Assembly: GCA_964017195.1 (NCBI GenBank) | Contig: OZ024889.1 | Span: 67,900,358 to 67,964,357, forward strand | Origin: Siderastrea radians | Lineage: Eukaryota > Cnidaria > Anthozoa > Scleractinia > Rhizangiidae | Reading direction: 5' to 3' | Length of the DNA stretch: 64,000 bases | Part shown: piece by piece, positions 35,244-45,290 of the stretch | How the letters are laid out: every line of letters starts with the position of its first letter | How positions within the stretch are numbered: position 1 is the stretch's first letter | Position numbers and translations under genes: made by a program | The notes under the pieces: generated by a model | The model's input: only the letters and a program-made list of their open reading frames with translations | Told to the model about the DNA's origin: nothing | Database searches by the model: none

Positions 35244-35358
35244 CAGAACAAATTTCCTTGGACGTTGATTTGGAAACAAGTTGAATTATTATGTAGCACT
35301 GCAAAGCAACTAAAATTCCCAACATAAGGAAGCACAGAATCCGTTTCCGCGAGGCCAT
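35244..35358 (-). CDS. UGM-DUF3431 gene 3, exon 1 (signal anchor)
   Basis: 38 codons plus one base: MASRKR, a hydrophobic run (ILCFLMLGILVALQCYIIIQ), then LVSKSTSKEICS, ending in TTCTG/GTAAGTG. It is the most diverged of the four first exons but keeps length, phase and the basic-hydrophobic-polar layout, so the N-terminal anchor is conserved by selection. The intron to exon 2 at 33359 is 1884 bp. Confidence 0.75.
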
Positions 35359-36159
35359 GACATCTACTACAATAATTCTTTACAATCGTTTGTCGTCCGT
35401 GTTACTTAGCAGGAGACTAGGAACGAGTGAGACAATGGACCTGTTTTGCTGAGGTGACCACTTTCCCTGGGAATCCCGCCAAGCTAAGATTAACTTTTCA
35501 TGAGCATTATATTATGGTATTGGCAGACAGAAAATCAGTATGGCGCCGACCACAGCGGTGAGCCAAGTCAGTGGTAATGTTAGTGTTCCGGTGAATGGTG
35601 CCTGGTTTTTCGAAGCGGGCGTAGAAGCGATTTTGACACTTTCAGGTAAACTGGTTGGAATGGAAATTACCTGATCACATGAAGTGGATCACACAACGAG
35701 TCACAAACACAAAATGGCGTGTCAAGTTAGGGTCCGCGAGTTAGGGGCCACACGGCTATGCGGCAAGCCTTTAACTTTCTGAATTTCGTACCCGCTCAAA
35801 GTTAGAGACGTTTATGGATTTCGAGCCTACTTGGAAGAAAGGAACTTAATTAAAATAAACGATTAATAAAAAACCAACTCAAGATTCTTCTGTGTAGTTG
35901 ACGAGACTTTCAGAGGTTTAAACTCAGTTGTTTTTGCACGCAAAGGAGACGTTTCGATTAACCACGGACAGCCAAAGTACCCCAAATGCGTTTTGTGTAT
36001 ACATTAATTAGCCGGTTCCATACCATACATAAATTACTGCACTTCGTCTTTTCTCATGCAATCGACAGGTAAGTAGGCGCACAGATACATAATTAGCTGA
36101 TGCGAGTTTTCGTGGAGATAAAGACGCTATCTTAATTGGAGGCACAGATTCTTCAACAG
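35359..36159. other. Upstream region of gene 3, nothing recognised
   Basis: Presumed promoter side of gene 3. No exon, RNA gene or clear mobile element is seen. Confidence 0.45.
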
Positions 36160-36398
36160 ACGTTGCTTGGGAAAGGGGTCATGAGAGGATGAGCCTTGCT
36201 CTCTACTCTGTCTCTTTTTCTGGGTGACCGGCTGTTCTATGACAGTCCTTCAAAGGTATTGTCCAGGAGCTCCTGGTCTTGTCTCCCTGAGTAAACAGCT
36301 GTCCTCAGCGTGATGTGTTAAAGGGAGTAATCTCCCTGAAGGCAATGTCAGTGTTGCTGCTTTTGAGGTTGGCTTTCAAGGTGTCCTTATACCGTTTG
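36160..36398 (-). mobile_element. 3' fragment of a second LINE family
   Basis: On the minus strand the block near 36398-36330 reads RYKDTLKANLKSSN, a pattern seen near the C-terminus of RTE/CR1-like LINE proteins. Stops and frameshifts follow. It abuts the plus-strand LINE that starts near 36399. Confidence 0.4.
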
Positions 36399-37298
36399 TA
36401 AGACTTCTATACAAGCTGTTAAAAATCAACATCCGAGGAAACTTCTATAATGTAATTAAAAGTTTATATTCGAATTCCACCTCCTCTATTAGAATTGGAA
36501 ATAGCCAAACGTGATCTTTTCATTACGCCAGAGGCGTGCGCCAAGGGTGCATTTTAAGTCCTTTGCTCTTTAACCTATACGTCAATGATTTAGCTTTCTC
36601 GTTTAACAATATTCTATCTGATCCGTTCGTGCTAACAAATGGCACCAAACTCAACTCTTCTTTTTTATGCAGACGACTTAATTATATTATCACGATTAAA
36701 AGTAGGATTGCAAAATTGCCTAAACGAGTTATCCTCATATTGCAACTCTTGGATGCTAAGAATAAACCCCAAGAGAACCAAGATAACGATTTTTCAACGA
36801 TGCACAAAAAAGTGTGATATGTTTTTCACATAGGCAGTGAAATAATAGACATTGTCCAAAACTATACCTACCTAGGGACTCGCATCTCATCTTCCGGAAA
36901 TTTTACGCTTTCGCTTGAGGACCTTCGACAAAAAGCTCTTCATGCTTTCTTTGGTCTACGACGGCACGCTGATTTTAATACACTGAAACCTTCTCTTGCG
37001 TGTAAAATTTTTGACTCAATGATCTCACCAATTTTAACCCACAATAGTGAAGTTTGGGGTGCCTTTGCGAAATCAGATTTTAAGTCGTGGGACAGCTCCC
37101 CAATTGAAAAACTCATTTACAATTCTGTAAACGTTATTTAGAAGTTCATAACAAGGCATCCAATATTGCATGTAGAGCTGAACTGGGTAAATTCCCTTTG
37201 ATCATTGATATAAATAAAAAAATACTTAATTACTTAAACTAACTCCGAGAAAAGGAAGAAAGCTCTATGGTCAAACAATTTTTTAAAATATCGATTGA

Positions 37299-38207
37299 CC
37301 TTCATTATAGCCTGTTCCAGGCGTTCAGTCGGTGGAGCGCGAGCGAAAAATAAAGCGAGCGAAAGAGAGGGAAAAAACGAGGGGAGACTGGGGAAGGGGG
37401 CGAAGGAACGCCTGTGAAATTAATTTTAAAAAGCCCATGCCGCCCTTAAGACCGCCGACAGCGGCAGAGAAACATGAGCCCAGGGTCAGGTCAATGTAAA
37501 CAAGAAAGTTATGTAATTGTGCTCACCGAAATAGGTTTCACCCGAGTTTGAAGCGTTGGGAAAAGTAGATGATGAGAGGACTTTCATAAACAATCTAGCC
37601 GATCCATTTTTCCTGCTCCTTCTTCGTCTTCTTCTTCGTCTACTCCGATAGCCAGCGCTCTAATTCCGATGCTTTGAATCTGTTCTACTTGGTCTTTCAT
37701 GTTTGCGACAAGCGGAGTGACCACAATTATCTTAGAAACAGCGTTTCTTTGCAATGCGTTGATTAACCTTGGAAAAAAGTTGAAAGATCAAGCCATTTCC
37801 AAATCCTGTTGGAAGAATGGCGATGAGACCTCTTCCCAGAAACACGTTTTGAAGACAATCTTTTTATTCCATTGGTAAAGTATCCACATTTGGGAAATCG
37901 TCAAGCGCTTGCCGTGCGGTTATTCAACCGTGCGTGACTCGATGGAGGATGACCTTCGCACGGGCACGCCATATCGCATTTCTTGTCTGCGTCAACAACC
38001 CTCTGGTGTTGACAGGAGGTGTCAAATTTGGCCAATCAGAGGGTATACCAGATTCTGGTATACCGTCACGAGCTTTTTAAAATTAATTTCACAGGCGTTC
38101 TCTCGTCCTCTTCCCCAGTCTCCCCTCGTTTTTTCCCGCTCTTTCGCTCGCTTTCTTTTTCGCTCGCACTCTACTACCTGAACGCCTGGAACAGGCTACC
38201 TTCATTA
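37299..38207. mobile_element. MULE-like element, 127-bp TIRs, 9-bp TSD
   Basis: The element occupies 37308-38198 (891 bp). The ends TAGCCTGTTCCAGGCGTTC and GAACGCCTGGAACAGGCTA are inverted repeats that remain similar for about 127 bp (37308-37434 and 38072-38198). Direct repeats of CCTTCATTA flank it (37299-37307 and 38199-38207). Long TIRs with a 9-bp duplication are the mark of Mutator-like elements. No transposase is present. The interior holds a broken helicase fragment (separate entry). It sits inside the LINE at 36399-38972, so it is the younger of the two. Confidence 0.8.
37617..37863 (-). pseudogene. RecQ-like helicase fragment carried by the MULE-like element
   Basis: Reading the minus strand from 37863: FLGRGLIAILPTGFGNGLIF resembles the Walker A region of RecQ-type superfamily 2 helicases, with the Walker A lysine replaced by Asn (TGFGNG). 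After a stop and frameshift, VVTPLVANMKDQVEQI matches the motif Ia block, where such helicases usually have PL..LM.DQV, and IGIRALAIG continues the pattern. About 80 codons are left, so it is not functional. It is either a captured host gene fragment or a remnant of a helicase the full element once encoded. Confidence 0.65.
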
Positions 38208-38922
38208 TAACGGTCATAATAGTTTTTACTCTAGTCTCATGAAAATGACTGACTATTACAATTTCTGTGACCTTAATTGTAATTCATTGAATGAAGGTAA
38301 AATCAAACAATATGTAGATCTCATGAAGAAGAAATATATCTCTTACTGGAACCAAACCCTTCAACATTCACAAAAACTTAGGTTTTATTACACATTCAAA
38401 AAGAACTATAGCCTTTCTGCCTACCTAGATCTAACAAGAAAGAACCCATCTAGAAAATCATTAGTAAAACTGAGAATTAGCAGTCATAAACTTCGGATTG
38501 AAACAGGTAGATACGACAAAATACCTCGTGATGAGAGGTTATGTTGTCTCTGCAACGTTAACAAAATTGAAGATGAAACTCACTTTTTACTAGATTGTCC
38601 GAGCTATTCTTCGATAAGAGAAGGTTCTTTTCTAAATAGAACCTAAAATCCCATTTCTACGACTATTATCACATGAGACCTTATTGTCACATCTCATGAA
38701 TTGTACTGATTATTTTATAAATATTCAATTAATTTCATTCATCTCGTCATGCCTTGAACAGAGAGACAAACTAGTTACAATGGCTACCTCTCTGAATGGT
38801 TAAAAATAAGAAATGGTTGTAATCTCTTTAGTTATTTTAATTAAGTAAGAAATTAATAATTGGATTTTAAGTGGCTTTTGCAATACTGTAATACTTTGTT
38901 ATAGTCATGCAAATAAAGCTTC

Positions 38923-38972
<50 letters not shown>
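38923..38972 (+). repeat. TTG microsatellite (LINE tail)
   Basis: About 16 uninterrupted TTG units directly after AATAAAGCTTC at the end of the LINE. A shorter run of the same unit ends another LINE-like 3' sequence near 47009-47023. Confidence 0.9.
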
Positions 38973-39660
38973 ATTACGGTCACCTTACCCCTGATTCAGC
39001 TGACCATAGAAGATCACCTTTGGGGTCTGGTTGTCCCTCTTGCAGTCAACATGTCCTGCGATGAAGGTAAACACAGGAACTTTAGGAGCAACGATTAGTT
39101 ACCTGAATCATCAGCAAGTCCGATGAAAAACAATGGAGAAATTGGACCAATTTTTAACTCGTGATTATCGTAACAACCACGAGATTATCGGTGGTGAGTG
39201 GAGCTCTCGTGTAGTTTCGCTGGTGTTCGAGGGACCTTCGGTATTCCCAAGAGAGAAACGTCGCTGTAACAGTGGGCTATGTTGTAGATGTTTTGTGTTA
39301 ATTTTTTTTTTTTATGTTGAGATCTATCAGATAAGAGGGATCTCAGCTCTGTGTGTAGGCGCCGGAATTTTCTGGTTCGTAACTCTTTTAATAGGTCCTA
39401 GCTTTTGTTTCGTTTTGGTGAATTAGCGTCTTTTGTTTTTAGGGTTATACTTGTTAGCTTTGTTTTGCATATTGTATATCTACCTGGATTTATCAGAAGG
39501 ATGCTCCTCGGCTGAGGTGTCTGAACCGGTGTGCAGAGAGTGTTCTTTTTTTCGTTCAGAAACTAGAGAAGGCAATAATATATAGATTTAGCCAAGCCTA
39601 AAAACGGAGCTCCACGTTTTTTTTCCTTGCTGGTACTTAATAATTTCTGAAAATACTTTC
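38973..39660. other. Intergenic, no recognisable gene
   Basis: Short open frames only. The frame at 39133-39426 includes a hydrophobic stretch but has no conserved domain or supporting splice context. Confidence 0.4.
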
Positions 39661-39671
39661 ATTCAAGGCGT

Positions 39672-39782
39672 TAAACAAAAAAAGAAAAAGGAGAAATTTA
39701 TGTCCTCTTTGGGAATCGAACCCGGACCACCGGCATCGCAGGCAGGCACGAAGACCACTACGCCACGCAGATCTGGCGTTGT
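39672..39782 (-). mobile_element. tRNA-derived SINE head
   Basis: On the minus strand TGGCGTAGTGG (box A type) is followed about 45 bases later by GGTTCGATTCC (box B type), a polymerase III promoter. The tRNA-like part ends in a pyrimidine-rich tail (CTCCTTTTTCTTTTTTTG). Similar tailed copies occur at 50895-50990 and 51727-51815. Confidence 0.55.
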
Positions 39783-40379
39783 TGCTAAGGGACTTTTGTG
39801 GATGATATTAATTTTGTCATACGCTGTTTTGCAGCGTCTTGTGCTGCAAGATTGGTAAAATGCATGAGAATCACCATTGCGCATGCATAGCTAGTGCCAG
39901 TCCCCAACCGTGCATAAAAAAGAAAAATCCCTAAAACTAGCTCGGAAGGAAAGAGCGCGGCTCCGATTTTTTTTTTTTTCATGAGTCAGAGATAAATCAG
40001 CCTTCTTTATAATCTGACGTAAGCAATTACTGTTAACGTAAATAACAGGAAAATTACAGCAGAAAATTATAAATTTATGCCCTTATGACGTCATATCTTC
40101 TGTAATAATGCAAATTTCAAGAAACCGATATGTCAGGTTTTGCATCTTGATGATCATCAGATGTTGACACTGTTTTTAATGACTAAAACTTCATGCCGTT
40201 TGTGTTTTAGGCTTTTTACTGTTCAGGTCATATGACCAACCAAATATGGCCGTGACTCGAGAATCTCGTGTGGCCAAACAGCTTATCTGGGGAAGTTAGG
40301 GTTTCCAAGATATGATGGTTAGGAACTTTTCATAGCAACAATTTAGTAGTTAAGAGTCTTCCCCCCCCCCCCCCTTAAT

Positions 40380-40640
40380 TTTACTACTTTACTACTTTTC
40401 CCGTGACAAGATGCCGATCGACATAAACACGCTGGTGTTTTTCCTTGGAAAATGTGTTCGGACCGCCGCAGAAACCATGGCTGTGGACAGAAAAAACCAG
40501 AAGCCATTAGCTCTGCTATATATATTTGGCCTCGCTACCGCTGCCAAATGATGCGAACTCAAGCGATGTGCCGACGAGTTCGCAGCAGAACACACAAAGA
40601 TGAAGTCCTCGAAGGTAAATTTCGTAAATTGAACTCTTCG
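40380..40640. repeat. Dispersed repeat shared with 51010-51230
   Basis: Shares order and blocks with 51010-51230 (ATAAACAC, TTTTTCC, TTCGGACC, TGTGGACAGAA, CTCTGCTA, ACTCAAGCGA) but is diverged. Each copy lies near a tRNA-derived SINE. No coding function is evident. Confidence 0.4.
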
Positions 40641-41185
40641 CCTTTCACCAAAAAGCCGTGAACTGAGTATTCTTTTGAACTTTTTCTTTCCATTTATAGA
40701 TATTTCATATTTTTTCTCAAGTTCTAAACTTCACTTCTGTCGAACTGAATCATTTTGCTAAACAAGCTAAACTTTTTTCAAAAGCGACGATGGTCATGCG
40801 ATTTCCCGCCAAGAAAAACATCGGTTGCGCAAAAGCACCGCGCGATGTTATCGTCACATTCGTCTTTAACCGTATCTTTGATTAATTGCGCGTTAACTGC
40901 GTTTGCGACCACTGTGGGTACTATACCTGTCGGTTGGAGCTATAAATGGTGTCCTGGAGGTGTGACAGTTGTTTATCAAATGAATGATTCTACGCCCAGT
41001 TCAATGCTGTCGCAAAGTTAAAAGTAGATTTATTAGGCAAAATTTCGGGAGAAGAAGAAGCTTTTTATTTTGGACGCTAATGCCACTGAAACTCAGCAGA
41101 GAGCTCGGGGAATGGTGGAAATGCAACGAGATTGGTTATCATTTGATAGATCGCGCTTTTCGCTGGTACTTACCGATATATATAT

Positions 41186-41309
41186 GTTATTCATCGGCCG
41201 GGAGGTCCGTATAGGGGAAAACTGTGCCCAAGGCCGCAGGCCGAGGGCCGTACTCAAGACCGAGGGCACAGTTTTTCCCTATACGGGCCGACCTAGGCTG
41301 GTGAATAAC
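41186..41309. repeat. Foldback element, CCGTATAGGG type
   Basis: The outer ends GTTATTCATCGGCC and GGTGAATAAC pair imperfectly. The inner blocks (GTCCGTATAGGGGAAAACTG and CAGTTTTTCCCTATACGG) pair almost perfectly around a centre near 41247. About 124 bp, no coding capacity. It resembles 42349-42490 in layout and in the internal GAGGGCCGTACT block. Confidence 0.6.
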
Positions 41310-42348
41310 GTGTTTTTTTTTTCTGCAATGTTGGAAGTGGAACGAGGCGAATTGGTTTGAGAACTGTTTGTAAACAGTCCTTCTACGTGCGCTAGTTCCC
41401 ACGATCAAAGTTAAGCTTAAGTTAAAATTATTATAAAGCTGACGAAAAAGAGCCCCTAGCAAACCGTAGGGATAAAGGATAGACTAACGATAAAACAGAA
41501 CTAAAATTATATCATAAAACAACAAGCGTTAAGAAGAAACCCTGACATCTCATAGCACGAATAAAGAAATAAGCTTTGTCTTGTTGAAAATGAAATCACA
41601 CGTTTGAATTTGGTTTTCAGTACCGAAAGATCTTTAAAACAAGTAAGATTTTTAGTGAAAACTAGGGCTTACACTCCACAAACTCCACTGCATATCTTAG
41701 TGTTTTAAACATTTTTGCTCGTTCTTGGTCAAGATTTTCGCAAATCGATACTTTGAGAAAACTAAACTCGTCTGTATAAAAAATCTGTTGACATGTAGTT
41801 CTTGTCGAAGACACAGCGTTGCGAGGTTTCTTGTTTGACTATTTTAGCTATCAATCATTAATATTCATATTGTCTTGAATGAAGCTAAATGGGACGAGAT
41901 TAGAAAAGAGATTTCCAAGGAAAAGAACGAAATTTCAACCGAGAAACGGAGGTCAAAAGACTACCTTGCAGTTAAGCCGCGTTATGTCTGTCAATAACAA
42001 AACTACAACTCAAAAAAAGCAAGCCAGCAAAATTTTCTTAACAAAAACACAGGAATACTCGCCTTTTTCGGAGAATAACCAGGCCTTTTATTCCATTGCT
42101 AATTTTTCCTTTCACTTTTAATACAACGGTTAATAAGAGAAAAATTCCATTTTAAGAAGAAAAATCCAGCGTTTCGTTGTTTGGGAGTAAAATGATTTCA
42201 CTTCAAGTTTTCCCGCGGATTGGAGCGGTCCGTACGCGGGGTCCGGATGGGAAAATCCGGACCGCTGGAGCGCGCCTTCATTAGCCAATCAGATTGAAGG
42301 ATTTAGGATTCGGGACCGCTGAGGTGCTTCAGAAAAAAATAATAACTT
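41310..42348. other. Intergenic, no recognisable gene
   Basis: AT-rich sequence. The frame at 41879-42121 is basic and low in complexity with no known domain. A GC-rich inverted block (GGTCCGGATGGGAAAATCCG) near 42240 may be a further foldback end. Confidence 0.4.
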
Positions 42349-42490
42349 CTTACTAACTGAACGCGAGGGCCGTACTGGGGAATATTGGCCCGAGGTCGTG
42401 GCAGTACGGACCGAGCGCAGCGAGGTCCGTACAAAAACGACCGAGGGCCAATATTCCTCAGTACGGTCCCGAGCAAGTGAAGTTAGTAAG
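42349..42490. repeat. Foldback element, CCGTACTGGGG type
   Basis: CTTACTAAC at the left and GTTAGTAAG at the right are exact complements. The inner blocks GGCCGTACTGGGGAATATTG and CAATATTCCTCAGTACGG pair nearly perfectly. Probably the same broad family as 41186-41309. Confidence 0.6.
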
Positions 42491-44180
42491 TGGTTTATTA
42501 TATGGCATCATTTTTCGTACGAAGCAACACTTCCGGTAGTTCATTCAAGTCAATTTCCGGCGCGATGTCGAGGAAAGAAGCCAGCGATTTTAACTGGCTT
42601 TCGAATCAGTTTGACGATCGTTGCTGTCGATCGGCGAAAACTTGCGTGGCTCTTGAATGGAAACTGCTCTGCTTCTAATATACGTGTCAGTTTTTCGTCG
42701 TCCTCTACAACACGATAGTTTTATTTGAAAATACGTCTTCGTTTATATGGGCGGAGACAATTCGGGAAAAAGAAGAATAATGAAAAGGCCGCGATAAAAT
42801 CGCAGAAACGTGCTTCTCAAACTGGAAATTGTGGCAGCGTGTTAGTCCGTAATGTGAACGAAGGAACACTCGAACTTAAAAAAAGAAGACACTGGAAATT
42901 ATCTCTCCATCAAATACTGCAAGTTGTTTGCTTCAGTGGCTTTATGGAGAACTTTGTGGATGCTGAGAGCAGATTTTCGTCGCACCTAGCAAAGTGGTTT
43001 TTAGCGCGAGCTACAGCAAGAGCGGACTTGTGAACAAGCTAAAATTATTCTCAAGGATGTCCACTACAAGAGCAAAAATCTCGTTGAGGAATCAAGGTAC
43101 ACTGTTAGTTTAATACATGTACGTGTAGCTTTAATTTGTTCTTGTGGAAAGCGCTGACTGAAGCGATGGCCAATATTAAACTAGACAAAAACATGATCGT
43201 TTCCTTTCGATTTACAGTTGCTGAGGAAAGCCGTTTGCTGGTTGTTTTGCAATTTTCAGTTTTTTTTCGCCGAGAGGTTTTCTTGTGAGAAACGTACTCT
43301 TTTATTAATGCTGAATTTTAATAATTATTGTTTAAGTGTTGGCCGATTTACGCGGCTCTTTACAGCTTACAGTCTTATAGCCGTACAAAAAAACAGTAAA
43401 CACACACACAGTCACTGAAGAACGTTGGCCATGCTTTTTGATTCACTGCTGGCGAGTGTTTTGCTTATATCAAAAAGTCGGTAAAGTTAATTGAAGAGCG
43501 CTTTTTCTAAACAGCCGTGTTTACCTCGTTCATTCCAGTTTTGTACGAGCTCCAAACCTTTCCTTTTATTATCTTCTTGCGTTTTCGCAGTTTGAATTTT
43601 GCGGGAGCGGGAGCACGAAAAAAAATATCCAAAAAGGACCGTTTCCATAGTAATGGTCCGTACTGTAAAATCCTGACCGAAAACCAACCAATCAGAATAC
43701 TCGATTTAGACTGGAGAATTGCTTGCCATATAATAATGATATACACTTACCATAGTTAGCCAAGTTAAAATTTGTAAAACACAATTTTGTGTCCACGTTT
43801 TCTCCTCGAGAAGAGTACAATGCTCATTTATCTTAATACCCTTTGCTCAGTTAAAGCCTCTTTTGTGTCACCAGAGAAGCCGATTTTGTTATTTCAAGTT
43901 CAACTGAAAGCGATACGCGTTTAAGGACGTTCGCGTTGATTGTTTATGTGCATCCTTACTACAAACACACGCACGCACGGAAACTTCAAGACATTTGTAC
44001 CTAAGCCTAGCCGTCCCCCCCCCCCCCCCCACTCCCGAGCTCGACTTGAAGTCCAGTCAGACTAAACATGAGCGTTTAGTTGGCGCGAAATGTGTGCCGA
44101 CTATAAACCTGCATTATAGGTCTTGAATCTAATACAAAGGCAGCTAACTCCAATTGATTTTGAGCATTTTTGATAACAAC
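42491..44180. other. Intergenic, no recognisable gene
   Basis: Several open frames of 60-106 codons (for example 42725-43033 and 43517-43759) are basic or low in complexity and match no family I recognise. There is a poly-C run near 44020. Confidence 0.4.
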
Positions 44181-44195
44181 AAAAAAAACATCTGA

Positions 44196-44505
44196 CTCGG
44201 CAGGGTGGCCGAGTGGCCGAGTGGCCGAGTGGCCGAGTGGTTAGGGTGTTGGACTTCGAGTCCGTGGGTCCCGGGTTCGAATCCCACTCTGAGCACTTCA
44301 TGGATTTGTTTCACGGCAGTCCCGAGTTATAAATCCTTCGGCTGCGCTTGTAAATAGCCAACTGGTTTGCCTCCCGCCAGTTGGATTTCTTAAATCAGTA
44401 TTTGTTTGAGTTGTTACCTAGTTCTTAGAATTGTAAAGCGCTTAGAGACGTTGTGATAAGCGCTATATAAGCTTTGTATTTTATTTATTTATTTTTTTAT
44501 AACTC
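44196..44505 (+). mobile_element. tRNA-derived SINE with reiterated D-arm
   Basis: The head is tRNA-like: CAGGGTG pairs with CACTCTG, the anticodon loop CTTCGAG gives UCG (Arg), and box B is GGGTTCGAATCC. The D-arm or box A segment GGCCGAGTG is repeated four times in tandem (44207-44241). The body carries AAGCGCTTAGAGACG and AAGCGCTATATAAGC, a tail motif common to metazoan SINEs, then a TTTATT-rich end. Confidence 0.75.
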
Positions 44506-44635
44506 TATGTGTTACGTAGTAGAAGCTAAGTTGTAATCCGATAATCATACTTTTGGCACTAGTTGAGCAATCGAGTTGGACTCGAGTTTCTATACAAAGT
44601 CAAGCTCATGCCACCAGCCATTTGCTCAACTTGAA

Positions 44636-44757
44636 ATGGGAAAATCGTTTTTATGGGCTTGTTCCTGCACAACAAGCATAATTCTTCTTGTATTTATAAG
44701 TGAATGTGATGGATCTTTAGTGGCAAATGGAGCTCACGTTTGTTCTAGATCGCAAAG
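44636..44757 (+). CDS. MEGF-like gene, exon 1 (signal peptide)
   Basis: Encodes a signal peptide (MGKSFLWACSCTTSIILLVF, cleavage likely near the following ECDG) and then SLVANGAHVCSRSQ, where HVCSR resembles the start of an EMI domain as in MEGF10/11. It ends in a strong 5' splice site (CAAAG/GTAAGT) in phase 2. The first recognisable downstream exon (49073) needs a phase-1 partner, so at least one exon (the rest of the EMI domain) lies between or is missing; I could not identify it. Confidence 0.55.
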
Positions 44758-45058
44758 GTAAGTTAGGCTTAATTTTTGTCACATTTGTTTTATTGCTTCG
44801 ATCAAGCTTCAACAGTTTAATAACTTTAAGGACATACAATTCAACCATCAAATTATAACGAAGCCCGATGCTGCTGTAAACAACTGATTGTTTAATGTTC
44901 TATTGGGAACAAAAAAAACAGTCTTTTCTCTAACTTCGCCCCATAACTCAATCAAACGTACATTAGGAACTTCAACAAGTTATAGAAGTTTGGCGAATCA
45001 AAGTTCAGGTAACGCGAAGACAGTAATTTAGCGAATACAACTTTTGTTAAAGGTCTGG

Positions 45059-45201
45059 CCCCAGTTGCTCAAAAGTTGGATAGCGCTATCCACCGGATAA
45101 ATCACTATCCAGTGGATAACGCAATCGGTTTCCCTAATACTTATCCGCTGGATAGTGGTTTATCCGGTGGATAGTGCTATCCAACTTTTGAACAACTGGG
45201 G
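45059..45201. repeat. 143-bp foldback MITE
   Basis: The ends CCCCAGTTGCTCAAAAGTTG and CAACTTTTGAACAACTGGGG are inverted repeats. Almost the whole element folds on itself, using repeated GGATAGCGCTATCC and TATCCAGTGGATA blocks. It is intronic within the MEGF-like gene. Confidence 0.7.
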
Positions 45202-45240
45202 CCTGGATAATAGCAGTAATGTTATAAATTTAATGAAAAA

Positions 45241-45290
45241 TTCACACTGAAGATGGCAGACGTATCTGCCGAAACATGTTTGTAAAATTC
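45241..45290 (+). ncRNA. Hammerhead ribozyme-like motif
   Basis: Core CTGAAGA (45247-45253), one extra T, a perfect 6-bp stem II (GGCAGA, loop CGTA, TCTGCC; 45255-45270), GAAA (45271-45274), a palindromic ACATGT that could serve as a short or dimeric stem III, then TGT able to pair with ACA before the core. It differs from the classical fold by the one base between core and stem II. It is probably part of a decayed Penelope-type or retrozyme sequence, intronic in the MEGF-like gene. Confidence 0.45.

Larger units (their letters stand above)
36399..38972 (+). mobile_element. Dead non-LTR retrotransposon split by a DNA element
   Basis: Reverse-transcriptase blocks in order: NFYNVIKSLYSN, GVRQGCILSPLLFNLYVNDL (36530-36590), YADD (36666-36677), WMLRINPKRTKITIF and YTYLGTRISSSGNF (near 36860). 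After the insertion at 37308-38198 a C-terminal region continues at 38239-38646, with RLCCLCNVNKIEDETHFLL, a cysteine/histidine knuckle typical of such LINEs. It is 5'-truncated and carries frameshifts and stops. The 3' end has AATAAAG and a TTG microsatellite (38923-38972), its presumed replication tail. Clearly inactive. Confidence 0.85.
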
